Positions 13,351 to 20,700 of a stretch of 23,584 nucleotides of DNA are shown here, in pieces. Position 1 is the stretch's first letter. Each line of letters starts with the position of its first letter. The position numbers and the translations under genes were made by a program. The DNA lies in the NCBI GenBank assembly GCA_050292445.1, contig JBNKLQ010000071.1:1-23584 (forward strand). Reading direction: 5' to 3'. The stretch is from Leptofilum sp050292445 (GTDB lineage: Bacteria; Chloroflexota; Anaerolineae; Promineifilales; Promineifilaceae). The notes below the pieces were generated by a model. The model did no database searches, was not told where the DNA came from, and saw only the letters and a list, made by a program, of their open reading frames with translations.

Positions 13351-15030
13351 ATGGGAATTTTGCAGAAAAAGATGGGGCGCTCGGCCCTGGTGGTATTGGC
13401 TGTTTGGTTGTTTTTCTTTTTGGCGCTGGACAGCATGGTGGGCGACAGTCCCACGATGGATGAGCAAAATCATCTGGCACGGGGGGCGGCGTTTGTGAAA
13501 ACAGGTGATCCTCGGTTGAGTCTGGAACATCCGCCGCTGGTAAACAGCCTGAGCGGGCTGCCACTGTTGCTCTTGCCTGATTTGCAATTCCCTTTTGACC
13601 ATCCCAGCTGGACCGACCAGCAGCCGCCAGACGTTTACTGGTACGTTTTTGCCGACCAGTTTTTGTGGCAGGTGAACCAGGATGTGACGCGGATGATCTT
13701 TTTGGGTCGGCTGCCGATTGTCTTTTTGACGTTAGGGTTGGCGCTGGTTGGGTTTCACTTTGCTCGTGAATTTTGGGGACGGCCGTCTGCCACTCTCGCT
13801 TTTTTTATGCTGCTGTTTGAACCGAATATTTTGGCCAACGGCCGTCTTGTTACCACAGACTTGGGCGGCACGCTGTTTATCACCCTGGCATTGCTGCTGA
13901 TGTGGCGCTTGTGGGTGGCACCGGGCTGGGCCTGGCGGCGCTGGCTGGTGGCTGGCGTGGGGCTGGGGCTGGCCTTTGGCAGTAAGCTGTCGATGCTGAC
14001 GTTTGTGCCGATTTTGGGTGTTCTGGCTTTTTTGCCGATTTTTAACGCGGAGGCGCGGAGGCGCGGAGGGGTTGGTCGGAGGTTGGTGCAGTTGGTGGGG
14101 GCTGGGCTGGTTTCGATTTTGGTTGTGTGGGCGATTTTTGGCTTTGAGTGGGGGGCGTTTCGTTTTCCGTCAGAGACGTTTGCTTTTTTGAACCAGTTTA
14201 GCGGGCCGATGCCTACGTTTTGGGCGGGGGTTGACCAAATTGTAAACGTGAGCCGGGAAGGGCGGATGGCGTTTTTGCTGGGGGAATCGTCAAACCAGGG
14301 ATTTTTGCTATTTTTCCCCGTGGCTTTTTTGGTAAAGACGCCGCTGGTGCTGCTGGTTGGTTTGTTGGGGCTGGTCTGGTTGGGATGGAAACGGCCGTTC
14401 ACCCGGCCAAAATTACTCTTTCTCTTCATTCCCGCTCTGTTATATTTTATTGTTAGCGTCATCAGCGACATCAACATTGGTTACCGGCACCTGCTGCCAA
14501 TTTTGCCACTGATCATTGTGGGTGTGAGTGGATTGCCCACATTTTTTGCCAGGAAATCGAACATGCGCCAAGGGGTGGTGCTGGTTTTGGCGTTTGGCGT
14601 GCTGCTGCCAGCGTTATGGATTCATCCACATTATTTGAGCTTTTTTAACCTGGCGGCGGGTGGCCCGGCCAACGGAGCCTCGATTTTGGCCGACAGCAGC
14701 AATGATTGGGGCCAGGATTTGTTGCGCTTGCAGGATTGGATGGTGGAAAATGGCGAAGAAACGATTAAGTTTGGCTGGTTTGGCACGGCCGATCCCGCTT
14801 ATTATGGCATTCGTTTTGAGCCGCTGCCCGGTTTCCCCAGAGCACAGTTTTTGGGTTTGTGGAACAATCCGCCCTTTAGTCCTGAAAAACCTGAACCGGG
14901 CTTGTATGCCATTAGCGCCAGCAGCTTGTGGGAAAGTCACTGGGCGTCGCGGTCTGTTTATGCCTGGTTCCGAGCGCAGGAGCCAGCGGCCCGGATAGGG
15001 TATTCGATTTATATTTATGACCTTCGCTAG
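13351..15030 (+). CDS. GT-C membrane glycosyltransferase (PMT/ArnT-like), copy 1 of type A
   Basis: The 559-residue protein has a first membrane segment (about 10-30) followed by SPTMDEQNH with the acidic pair D37-E38, the place where GT-C enzymes keep their catalytic acid. EHPPL follows at 59-63. Nine or more further hydrophobic segments are visible. Late motifs DINIGYRHLLPILP, HPHYLSFFNLAAGGP, DSSNDWGQDL and PGLYAISASSL are shared with the gene at 18346, so the two are paralogues. Family knowledge: these enzymes transfer a sugar from a polyprenyl phosphate to protein or lipid outside the membrane. It lacks the C-terminal beta-sandwich of its neighbours. No clear ribosome site precedes the ATG. 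Three 8-nt repeat units encode EARRRGG near residues 233-239. Confidence 0.85.
   Translation: MGILQKKMGRSALVVLAVWLFFFLALDSMVGDSPTMDEQNHLARGAAFVKTGDPRLSLEHPPLVNSLSGLPLLLLPDLQFPFDHPSWTDQQPPDVYWYVFADQFLWQVNQDVTRMIFLGRLPIVFLTLGLALVGFHFAREFWGRPSATLAFFMLLFEPNILANGRLVTTDLGGTLFITLALLLMWRLWVAPGWAWRRWLVAGVGLGLAFGSKLSMLTFVPILGVLAFLPIFNAEARRRGGVGRRLVQLVGAGLVSILVVWAIFGFEWGAFRFPSETFAFLNQFSGPMPTFWAGVDQIVNVSREGRMAFLLGESSNQGFLLFFPVAFLVKTPLVLLVGLLGLVWLGWKRPFTRPKLLFLFIPALLYFIVSVISDINIGYRHLLPILPLIIVGVSGLPTFFARKSNMRQGVVLVLAFGVLLPALWIHPHYLSFFNLAAGGPANGASILADSSNDWGQDLLRLQDWMVENGEETIKFGWFGTADPAYYGIRFEPLPGFPRAQFLGLWNNPPFSPEKPEPGLYAISASSLWESHWASRSVYAWFRAQEPAARIGYSIYIYDLR
14045..14068. repeat. Three tandem 8-nt units (RCGCGGAG) inside the type A GT-C gene
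   Basis: ACGCGGAG is followed by two GCGCGGAG units, read in frame as part of NAEARRRGG. It falls between two hydrophobic segments, where a basic loop on the cytoplasmic side is likely. The 8-nt unit with a CG step resembles ACGCAAAG/GCGCAAAG at 15627-15650. Confidence 0.8.
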
Positions 15031-15037
15031 ATTTAGG

Positions 15038-15083
15038 AACGCAGAGTGACGCTGAGATGACACAGAGTTTCGCAGAGAAGAAA
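15038..15083. repeat. ACAGAG-type repeat that contains a start codon
   Basis: Units AACGCAGAG, GACGCTGAG, GACACAGAG and TTTCGCAGAG follow one another across the junction between two GT-C genes. The ATG at 15057 lies inside this run, so residues 1-10 of the downstream protein (MTQSFAEKKK) are repeat-encoded. Confidence 0.7.
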
Positions 15084-16994
15084 AAGTTTGTTTGGTGGGG
15101 AACGGCCGTACTCCTCATTGCCGCCATTTTCCGTTTGGTGCTGCTGCACGATGTGCCGCCGGGATTGTCTCAGGACGAGGTGCTGAACGCTGATATTGTG
15201 CAATTTATTCGCGGGGGCAGCCACGCCCTTTTTTTTCGCGAGGGGTATGGCCACGAGCCGCTGTACCATTATTTTTCCGTACCATTCCAGGTGTTGCTGG
15301 GTGACAACGTGCTCTCCATGCGGCTGCCTGCGGTGACGCTGGGGCTGCTGTTGGTGGCGCTGACATTACGCTGGGCACGACGAGAATTTGGGGCAAGAAC
15401 GGCCGTTCTCACCGGAGTTGGTTTGGCGATAAGCTGGTGGCCCATTGTGTTCAGTCGGGTGGGCATCCGCCCCATTTTAGAGCCGGTGCTGCTGCTGCTC
15501 TTTGCCTGGTTTTGGCCGAAACGGCCGTGGCTGGCTGGTCTGTTTTTGGGGCTGAGTGTGTACAGTTACACGGGGGCACGGGTGGTTTTTGTCATTCCGG
15601 CGCTGTTGGTAGGTTATTATTTTTTGACGCAAAGGCGCAAAGATACAAAAGAGGAAAAAGGAGTAAAGGCTGCGCTGATTGTGTTGGGCATCTCTTTACT
15701 CGTAGCGTTGCCGTTGTTTTTGACGTTGCGAGCAGACCCTACATTGCAGCAGCGGGTGGACCAGCTGGCGGGTCCATTGGCAGCGTTGCAGGCAGGCGAT
15801 CCACAGCCAATTTTGCAGAGCATCGTGGATACTGTGGGGGTTTTTAGCTTTACGGGCGATCCGCGTTGGACGTATACGCTGCCGGATCGGCCGTTGTTTG
15901 ATTGGGGAACGGCCGTTTTCTTTTACGTCGGTTTGTTGCTTGCCCTGTGGCGATGGCGGCAGCCGCGCTATACCTTTGTACTCATCTGGCTGGGTGTAAC
16001 ATTGATTCCCAGCGCCGTGACGCCGCAGTCGCCTAGCACGGTGCGGCTGGTGGGGGCGCTGCCGGTGGTTTATTTATTGGTGGGATTGGGAATTACGGCC
16101 GTTTATCACATTTTGACCACCAGAAAACCAGTCACCGACCGACAAAAATTACGCTCTTCTCTGTTTGCTTTGCTGTTGGTGGCATTGTTAAGCGTGACTG
16201 CGTATCGTACGATTAGCGATGGGTTTATCCGTTGGCCCCAGGCAGAAACTACTCGCCTGAAGCATTACCAAACGGTTTTGCTGGATATTGCTCGTGACTG
16301 GCGGGCCAATCCCACAGATAATTTAGTGGTGGCTGAAGCTTTTTATGAGCCGATTGATCGTGATTCTTTGATTCGGAATTTGGGCCAAGATCCGCAAGCG
16401 CGCTGGGTGCAGACGGGGCCTGAGGTAGCAGGGGCGGTGGTGCTGCCTGCGGGGGGAAACGGCCGTTTCTATGTGCCAGAATTTGCCGCCCCCAACCTGG
16501 ACTTGCTGCACTTGTCCGGCATCGCTGCCTCACCGCAATTCCGCAGCTCCAACGAGCCATCGTTTGCCGTTTATCCGTTGCCAACAGATCCTATGCTTGC
16601 CGTACAATTAATCGACCCTATCCCGTTTGAGGGAGCAATTTCCTTAAGGGGGTATGAGATTTTACCTCCAGAACCGGGAAAACCACTGGTTGTTTTTACC
16701 CTATGGCGGGTAGAAATGGGGTTGCCTGCTGATTTGTCCGTATTCGTACATTTGGTTGATGGGGCTGACGTCATTGTGGCTCAACACGATGGCTTGGATG
16801 CCGCTGCCACGACCTTGCAGCGTGGCGATATGATTTTACAGCGCCATTTATTGCCTTTGGATGATTTATTGCCTCCGGCTGAATACGCGCTTTTTGTGGG
16901 CCTTTATCAACGAAGCACTGGGCGACGTTTGTTGTCTGACTTAACAACGGAAGATCATTTTATGTTGACGTCTATTATCATTGACGAAAAATAG
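15057..16994 (+). CDS. GT-C membrane glycosyltransferase, type B, with C-terminal beta-sandwich region
   Basis: The 645-residue protein has a first membrane segment (about 12-30), then PPGLSQDEVLNAD with acidic pair D40-E41, and GHEPLYHY (65-72), both typical of GT39/GT83-like enzymes. About ten further hydrophobic segments run to about residue 390. A soluble region follows, ending (about 520-640) in a beta-sandwich-like part with FVHLVDGADVIVAQHDG and YALFVGLYQRSTGRRL. This part recurs in the genes at 18346 and 20697. The probable role is transfer of sugar from a lipid-linked donor at the outer membrane face. The start lies within a repeat, and no other ATG is available nearby; no good Shine-Dalgarno is seen. 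The gene follows the type A gene by 26 nt and is likely co-transcribed. Confidence 0.85.
   Translation: MTQSFAEKKKFVWWGTAVLLIAAIFRLVLLHDVPPGLSQDEVLNADIVQFIRGGSHALFFREGYGHEPLYHYFSVPFQVLLGDNVLSMRLPAVTLGLLLVALTLRWARREFGARTAVLTGVGLAISWWPIVFSRVGIRPILEPVLLLLFAWFWPKRPWLAGLFLGLSVYSYTGARVVFVIPALLVGYYFLTQRRKDTKEEKGVKAALIVLGISLLVALPLFLTLRADPTLQQRVDQLAGPLAALQAGDPQPILQSIVDTVGVFSFTGDPRWTYTLPDRPLFDWGTAVFFYVGLLLALWRWRQPRYTFVLIWLGVTLIPSAVTPQSPSTVRLVGALPVVYLLVGLGITAVYHILTTRKPVTDRQKLRSSLFALLLVALLSVTAYRTISDGFIRWPQAETTRLKHYQTVLLDIARDWRANPTDNLVVAEAFYEPIDRDSLIRNLGQDPQARWVQTGPEVAGAVVLPAGGNGRFYVPEFAAPNLDLLHLSGIAASPQFRSSNEPSFAVYPLPTDPMLAVQLIDPIPFEGAISLRGYEILPPEPGKPLVVFTLWRVEMGLPADLSVFVHLVDGADVIVAQHDGLDAAATTLQRGDMILQRHLLPLDDLLPPAEYALFVGLYQRSTGRRLLSDLTTEDHFMLTSIIIDEK
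15627..15650. repeat. Tandem 8-nt units (ACGCAAAG type) inside the type B GT-C gene
   Basis: ACGCAAAG, GCGCAAAG and ATACAAAA are consecutive 8-nt units read in frame as LTQRRKDTK (about residues 190-198). The insert gives a basic loop between two membrane segments. Confidence 0.7.
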
Positions 16995-17050
16995 CACCGT
17001 CGATATTATTCCACACGTTTGTCACTTAAAATCTTTGGAGGGTACTCTCT

Positions 17051-18253
17051 ATGTTTGTTCGAAGCTCAACCAATCAGTCTCAACGGAAGGGATTGATTAT
17101 ATTTAGCCTATTAATGGCTGTATTGGCAATATTTTCGGCGGTACAAATGATGGCGGCAGATGCGGGAAAAACGGCCGTACATACCAACATTCCCCAGGAA
17201 TCTGGGGCTGTGTTGACCCACATGGTTACGCTGGACAGTAATGCACCTATAACCGTTACAGAAGAATTGAGCGCAACCGGTGTGGTCACGACCTACACGC
17301 TGTATATGCCGCTTATGTTCAATCCATTGACCATCTCTGCAAATAGCCCCAATTCAGCGAATCAATGGACAATTTCTTGGGAAAGCGTGCCAGCAGCAAC
17401 TGGTTTTGTGATTCAACAATCTCAGGATCCGAACTTTTCCACCTTGACCGATGAGGTGACGGTTGGGGCTGTGACTTCTTATCAATTTAATAACGCCCTT
17501 TCTTTTAACAATATTTATTATCATCGGGTTATGCCTGTTTATGGTGATATTGACGGACAATGGTCTAATACCGTTATGGTAATTGGTGGGTATCGGGATG
17601 ATTTCTCTGATTCAACCTCTGGTTGGACACCTGTACGCCGTACGACCTATCTGGAAGAGACGGTGTCTTATTACGGGACTGGCAATGAAGCCGGGAACCT
17701 GATTGTTATCGTGGCGGATCGTTGGGATTGGCTGATTGCCAGCCCGTTGATGCCAGCCCCAGAACCGCCTTATGCGATTCAGTTCCGAACACGGGTCCAT
17801 GATGCCTCTAATCTGATTTCTGGCGGTCCGGTCTTTGGCGGCGATTGGAATGGACAGGCTTGCCCGGAAATTGGCAATGTGTATCTAACGACGAACTGCT
17901 TTAATCACTTTTATAACTTCAACATGATTTTTTACGGGCCGCTCAAGCTGCTGCATGAGCAGGTCAACAAATTATCTTGGTGTTCTAGCTGTGGGGGTAG
18001 CCCGCTCAAACGTCTGGGACCCACAATAAATATTGATCCGATTATATCTAACGGGCCTTCTCTGGAGTGGCATACTTACCGAATTGAAGTTCGCTCTAGT
18101 GGCGTTAAGTTCTTTGTGGACAATACGCAAAAGGCCAGCTTTAGCGATACAACGTACATCAATGAACCCTATTTTGGTGTCTTTGCCTCCACAGATGAGT
18201 ATAAGCCTTCTATTTGGTTCTATGATTATTATCAGATTACCCCACTAGATTAA
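17051..18253 (+). CDS. Exported protein with fibronectin-III-like and LamG-like regions
   Basis: The 400-residue protein starts at ATG 17051, with GGAGG 9 nt upstream, the best ribosome site in this cluster. An N-terminal hydrophobic segment (about 14-36, ending near MMAADA) is a signal peptide or anchor. Residues about 95-178 resemble a fibronectin type III domain (WTISWESVPAATGFVIQQS ... YHRVMPVYGDIDGQWSN). The remainder (about 182-400) resembles a concanavalin/LamG-type jelly-roll (YRDDFSDSTSGW, then WHTYRIEVRSSGVKFFVDN and YFGVFAS), a common carbohydrate-binding shape. It contains a close cysteine pair, CSSC. It sits between two GT-C gene pairs and could be a surface protein that they modify; that link is inference. 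A terminator follows. Confidence 0.8.
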   Translation: MFVRSSTNQSQRKGLIIFSLLMAVLAIFSAVQMMAADAGKTAVHTNIPQESGAVLTHMVTLDSNAPITVTEELSATGVVTTYTLYMPLMFNPLTISANSPNSANQWTISWESVPAATGFVIQQSQDPNFSTLTDEVTVGAVTSYQFNNALSFNNIYYHRVMPVYGDIDGQWSNTVMVIGGYRDDFSDSTSGWTPVRRTTYLEETVSYYGTGNEAGNLIVIVADRWDWLIASPLMPAPEPPYAIQFRTRVHDASNLISGGPVFGGDWNGQACPEIGNVYLTTNCFNHFYNFNMIFYGPLKLLHEQVNKLSWCSSCGGSPLKRLGPTINIDPIISNGPSLEWHTYRIEVRSSGVKFFVDNTQKASFSDTTYINEPYFGVFASTDEYKPSIWFYDYYQITPLD

Positions 18254-18289
18254 GATTTACACGATTTATTGGTTTATCGCTCTGTAATA

Positions 18290-18330
18290 AAAGATGGCTG
18301 GTACAGAATAGTGCCAGTCATCTTTGTTTT
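18290..18330 (+). terminator. Intrinsic terminator after the exported FN3/LamG-like gene
   Basis: AAAGATGGCTGG (18290-18301) pairs with CCAGTCATCTTT (18314-18325) with one G-T wobble, around a 12-nt loop, followed by GTTTT. It lies 36 nt after the stop codon and 15 nt before the next start, so the next gene pair probably has its own promoter or relies on read-through. Confidence 0.75.
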
Positions 18331-18345
18331 GAGATAGTATTGGGT

Positions 18346-20700
18346 ATGCGTACTTGGTCAGCGTGGCGAAAGGGATTGTGGCTGGAAACGGCCGTACTCC
18401 TCTTTTTCTTTGCCTTGGCAGTAAACAGCATGACGCTGCTGTCGCCCACTTTTGATGAGCAAGGTTTTATCACCCGTGGTCTGGGTTACCTGCGTGGCGA
18501 AAATCAACATATGCGAGTTGGCCATCCCCTGGGTCTCAATGCCCTGAACGCAGCATTCTTGGTGACCGATGAAACGGTACAACTGCCTACCAACGATCCT
18601 TCCTGGCAACTGCCTAACTTTCACCGTCCTTCGGAACTGTTTTTGTGGGAAATTGGCAACGATGTTGACCATGTGATGTTCCTGGCGCGGCTGCCCACGG
18701 TGTGGCTCGGGTTGCTGTTGGTCGCTTTGGTGGGTCGATGGGCTCATGAGCTGACAAACTCCCGCTCAATGACCTTGCTGGCAATGGTGCTGGCTGCTTT
18801 TGATCCCAATTTGCTGGCAAACGGCCGTTTGGCTACCACAGATTTTGGCTTAACCTTTTTTTCTTTTTTGGCTGGTTTTTTGCTATGGCGTTTTGTGAAA
18901 CGGCCGTCCTGGCCACGAGCTATCTTGGCAGGGGGTGGCTTTGGCCTGCTGCAGAATACAAAGTTTACTGCTGGACTATTTGTTCCCCTTTTTGCCCTGG
19001 TTCTCCTGTTATTTCTTATCCACTGGTTTCGTCAACCGTTAAATAGACCCAGGTTATTTAGCAGGCGTTCGCCGCTGGTGATGCTGTTGGTGGCTTATCC
19101 ATTGGCCGCCTTTTTGACGTTGTGGGCGGCGTATGGCTTCCAGATTGGCACCTTGCCAGACAGCTTGCCCACCATGCCGCAACTAGCGGGGTTAACCTTG
19201 CCGCTGTCTCATCATCTTGAGCAGTTGTTGGACATTGGTGGCCGGTTACAAAAGAGCACGCCTGCGTTTCTGGCTGGCAGCTATTCGGACAACGGTTGGT
19301 GGGTTTATTTTCCCGTCGCTTTCTTGCTCAAAACGCCGCTGCCCACCCTTATTTTATTGCTTGGGGCGGGATTGGGCCTGCCGTGGCTGGCCTGGCGACG
19401 ACAGCTGGCTGGTCGCTGGCTGACGCTTGTGGCGTTACTCATTCCGCCAATGGGCTATTTTGGCTTTGCCCTGACGACGGATATTAATTTGGGCTATCGG
19501 CATCTGCTGTCGGTGTTGCCTTTTTTCTTTGTGTTTATCGTTGTGACTCTGTTTTGGCTGGGACAGGAAACGGCCGTTTGGCGACGTTATCAGCCAACTT
19601 TTTTGCTTGGTCTTGCTGGCTGGCTGGCGATGATTACCCTCTGGCTGAGTCCACATTATCTGGCGTTTTTTAACGTTTTTGCTGGCGGGCCGGCCGGCGG
19701 CTGGCGTTACCTGGTAGATAGCAATCTGGACTGGGGCCAGGATTTGGGTCGTTTGAAAGGGTGGATGGATGAAAACGACGTGGCGCAGGTCTGGTTGAGC
19801 TATTTTGGTGAAGGTCGGCCGTCTTACTACAACATCAATTTCATTGGACTAGACAGCTTCCCGCCGCGCCTGATGAACCCGCAGGCACGGCCGTTTTACC
19901 CTCATGATCCCGCTCCCGGCATTTACGCCATTAGCGCTACCACGCTGCAAGGCGTCCACTTTGCTGATCACGATACCTTTGCCTGGTTCCGCGAAAAAAC
20001 ACCGTTGGACAAAGTCGGCTACAGTATCTTTTTATACGAGGTGCCGCCGCGTGGCGAATCTACAAACGTCGTGCTGGCGGGCGTGCAGTTGGACGAGCTT
20101 GTCCCAGAAGATTTTGCCCGCTTTCAAACCAATCAGGTGGTGCTGCACTGGCTGAATAGCAGCAAAGCTTTCTTGCAGCCTGCTGCTGAGGAGTTTTGGC
20201 TGGTAACGCGTAACGATTTTGAATGGGGGTTGGTGGAGACGGCCGTTTCCCGCCAGCTCGTCAGCGAAAATGAACAATATACACTTTATCTTGCCCAAAA
20301 TCGTGAAGAACCAACGGTGGATATGCTTGAATTTCGTTGGGCTGATCACCAGATTAGTCTGCTGAATCGGTCAGCAAATATCGGGATTCGGGACAATGAC
20401 TTGCAGCTAACTACCCGCTGGCGCAACGAAACCGACCCTACACCGTTGAAAATATTTGTGCATTTGCTAGATGCATCTGACCAGATTGTGGCTCAATGGG
20501 ATGGTTTGGAGATTGCTTGGGAGGGCTGGCGTACCGGAGATATTTTGTGGCAACAACATGAAATACCGCTGCCGCCCGATTTATCGGCCGGAAACTATGA
20601 GCTGCGTGTAGGCTTGTATGATTCAGTCACCGGTGACCGCTGGCTTACTCCAGACGGCACAGATTTTGTTACGCTCTCAGTCGTGGAGGTTGCCCCGTGA
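18346..20700 (+). CDS. GT-C membrane glycosyltransferase (PMT/ArnT-like), copy 2 of type A, with C-terminal beta-sandwich region
   Basis: From ATG 18346 it has 784 residues; a TTG 6 nt earlier is an alternative start. The first membrane segment is followed by SPTFDEQGF with acidic pair D37-E38. The middle and late motifs TTDINLGYRHLLSVLP, SPHYLAFFNVFAGGPAGG, DSNLDWGQDL and PGIYAISATTL match the gene at 13351, so it is a paralogue. Unlike that copy it continues for about 200 residues, ending in a beta-sandwich-like region (about 660-780: LKIFVHLLDASDQIVAQWDG, YELRVGLYDSVTGDRW) shared with the type B genes. Expected role: transfer of sugar from a polyprenyl-linked donor at the outer membrane face. 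Its stop overlaps the GTG start of the next gene by 3 nt, indicating tight co-expression. Confidence 0.87.
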   Translation: MRTWSAWRKGLWLETAVLLFFFALAVNSMTLLSPTFDEQGFITRGLGYLRGENQHMRVGHPLGLNALNAAFLVTDETVQLPTNDPSWQLPNFHRPSELFLWEIGNDVDHVMFLARLPTVWLGLLLVALVGRWAHELTNSRSMTLLAMVLAAFDPNLLANGRLATTDFGLTFFSFLAGFLLWRFVKRPSWPRAILAGGGFGLLQNTKFTAGLFVPLFALVLLLFLIHWFRQPLNRPRLFSRRSPLVMLLVAYPLAAFLTLWAAYGFQIGTLPDSLPTMPQLAGLTLPLSHHLEQLLDIGGRLQKSTPAFLAGSYSDNGWWVYFPVAFLLKTPLPTLILLLGAGLGLPWLAWRRQLAGRWLTLVALLIPPMGYFGFALTTDINLGYRHLLSVLPFFFVFIVVTLFWLGQETAVWRRYQPTFLLGLAGWLAMITLWLSPHYLAFFNVFAGGPAGGWRYLVDSNLDWGQDLGRLKGWMDENDVAQVWLSYFGEGRPSYYNINFIGLDSFPPRLMNPQARPFYPHDPAPGIYAISATTLQGVHFADHDTFAWFREKTPLDKVGYSIFLYEVPPRGESTNVVLAGVQLDELVPEDFARFQTNQVVLHWLNSSKAFLQPAAEEFWLVTRNDFEWGLVETAVSRQLVSENEQYTLYLAQNREEPTVDMLEFRWADHQISLLNRSANIGIRDNDLQLTTRWRNETDPTPLKIFVHLLDASDQIVAQWDGLEIAWEGWRTGDILWQQHEIPLPPDLSAGNYELRVGLYDSVTGDRWLTPDGTDFVTLSVVEVAP

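Noticed and set aside
14045..15650. Frameshifts or sequencing errors caused by the repeat inserts in GT-C genes
   Set aside because: The frames stay open on both sides with conserved family motifs before and after each insert.
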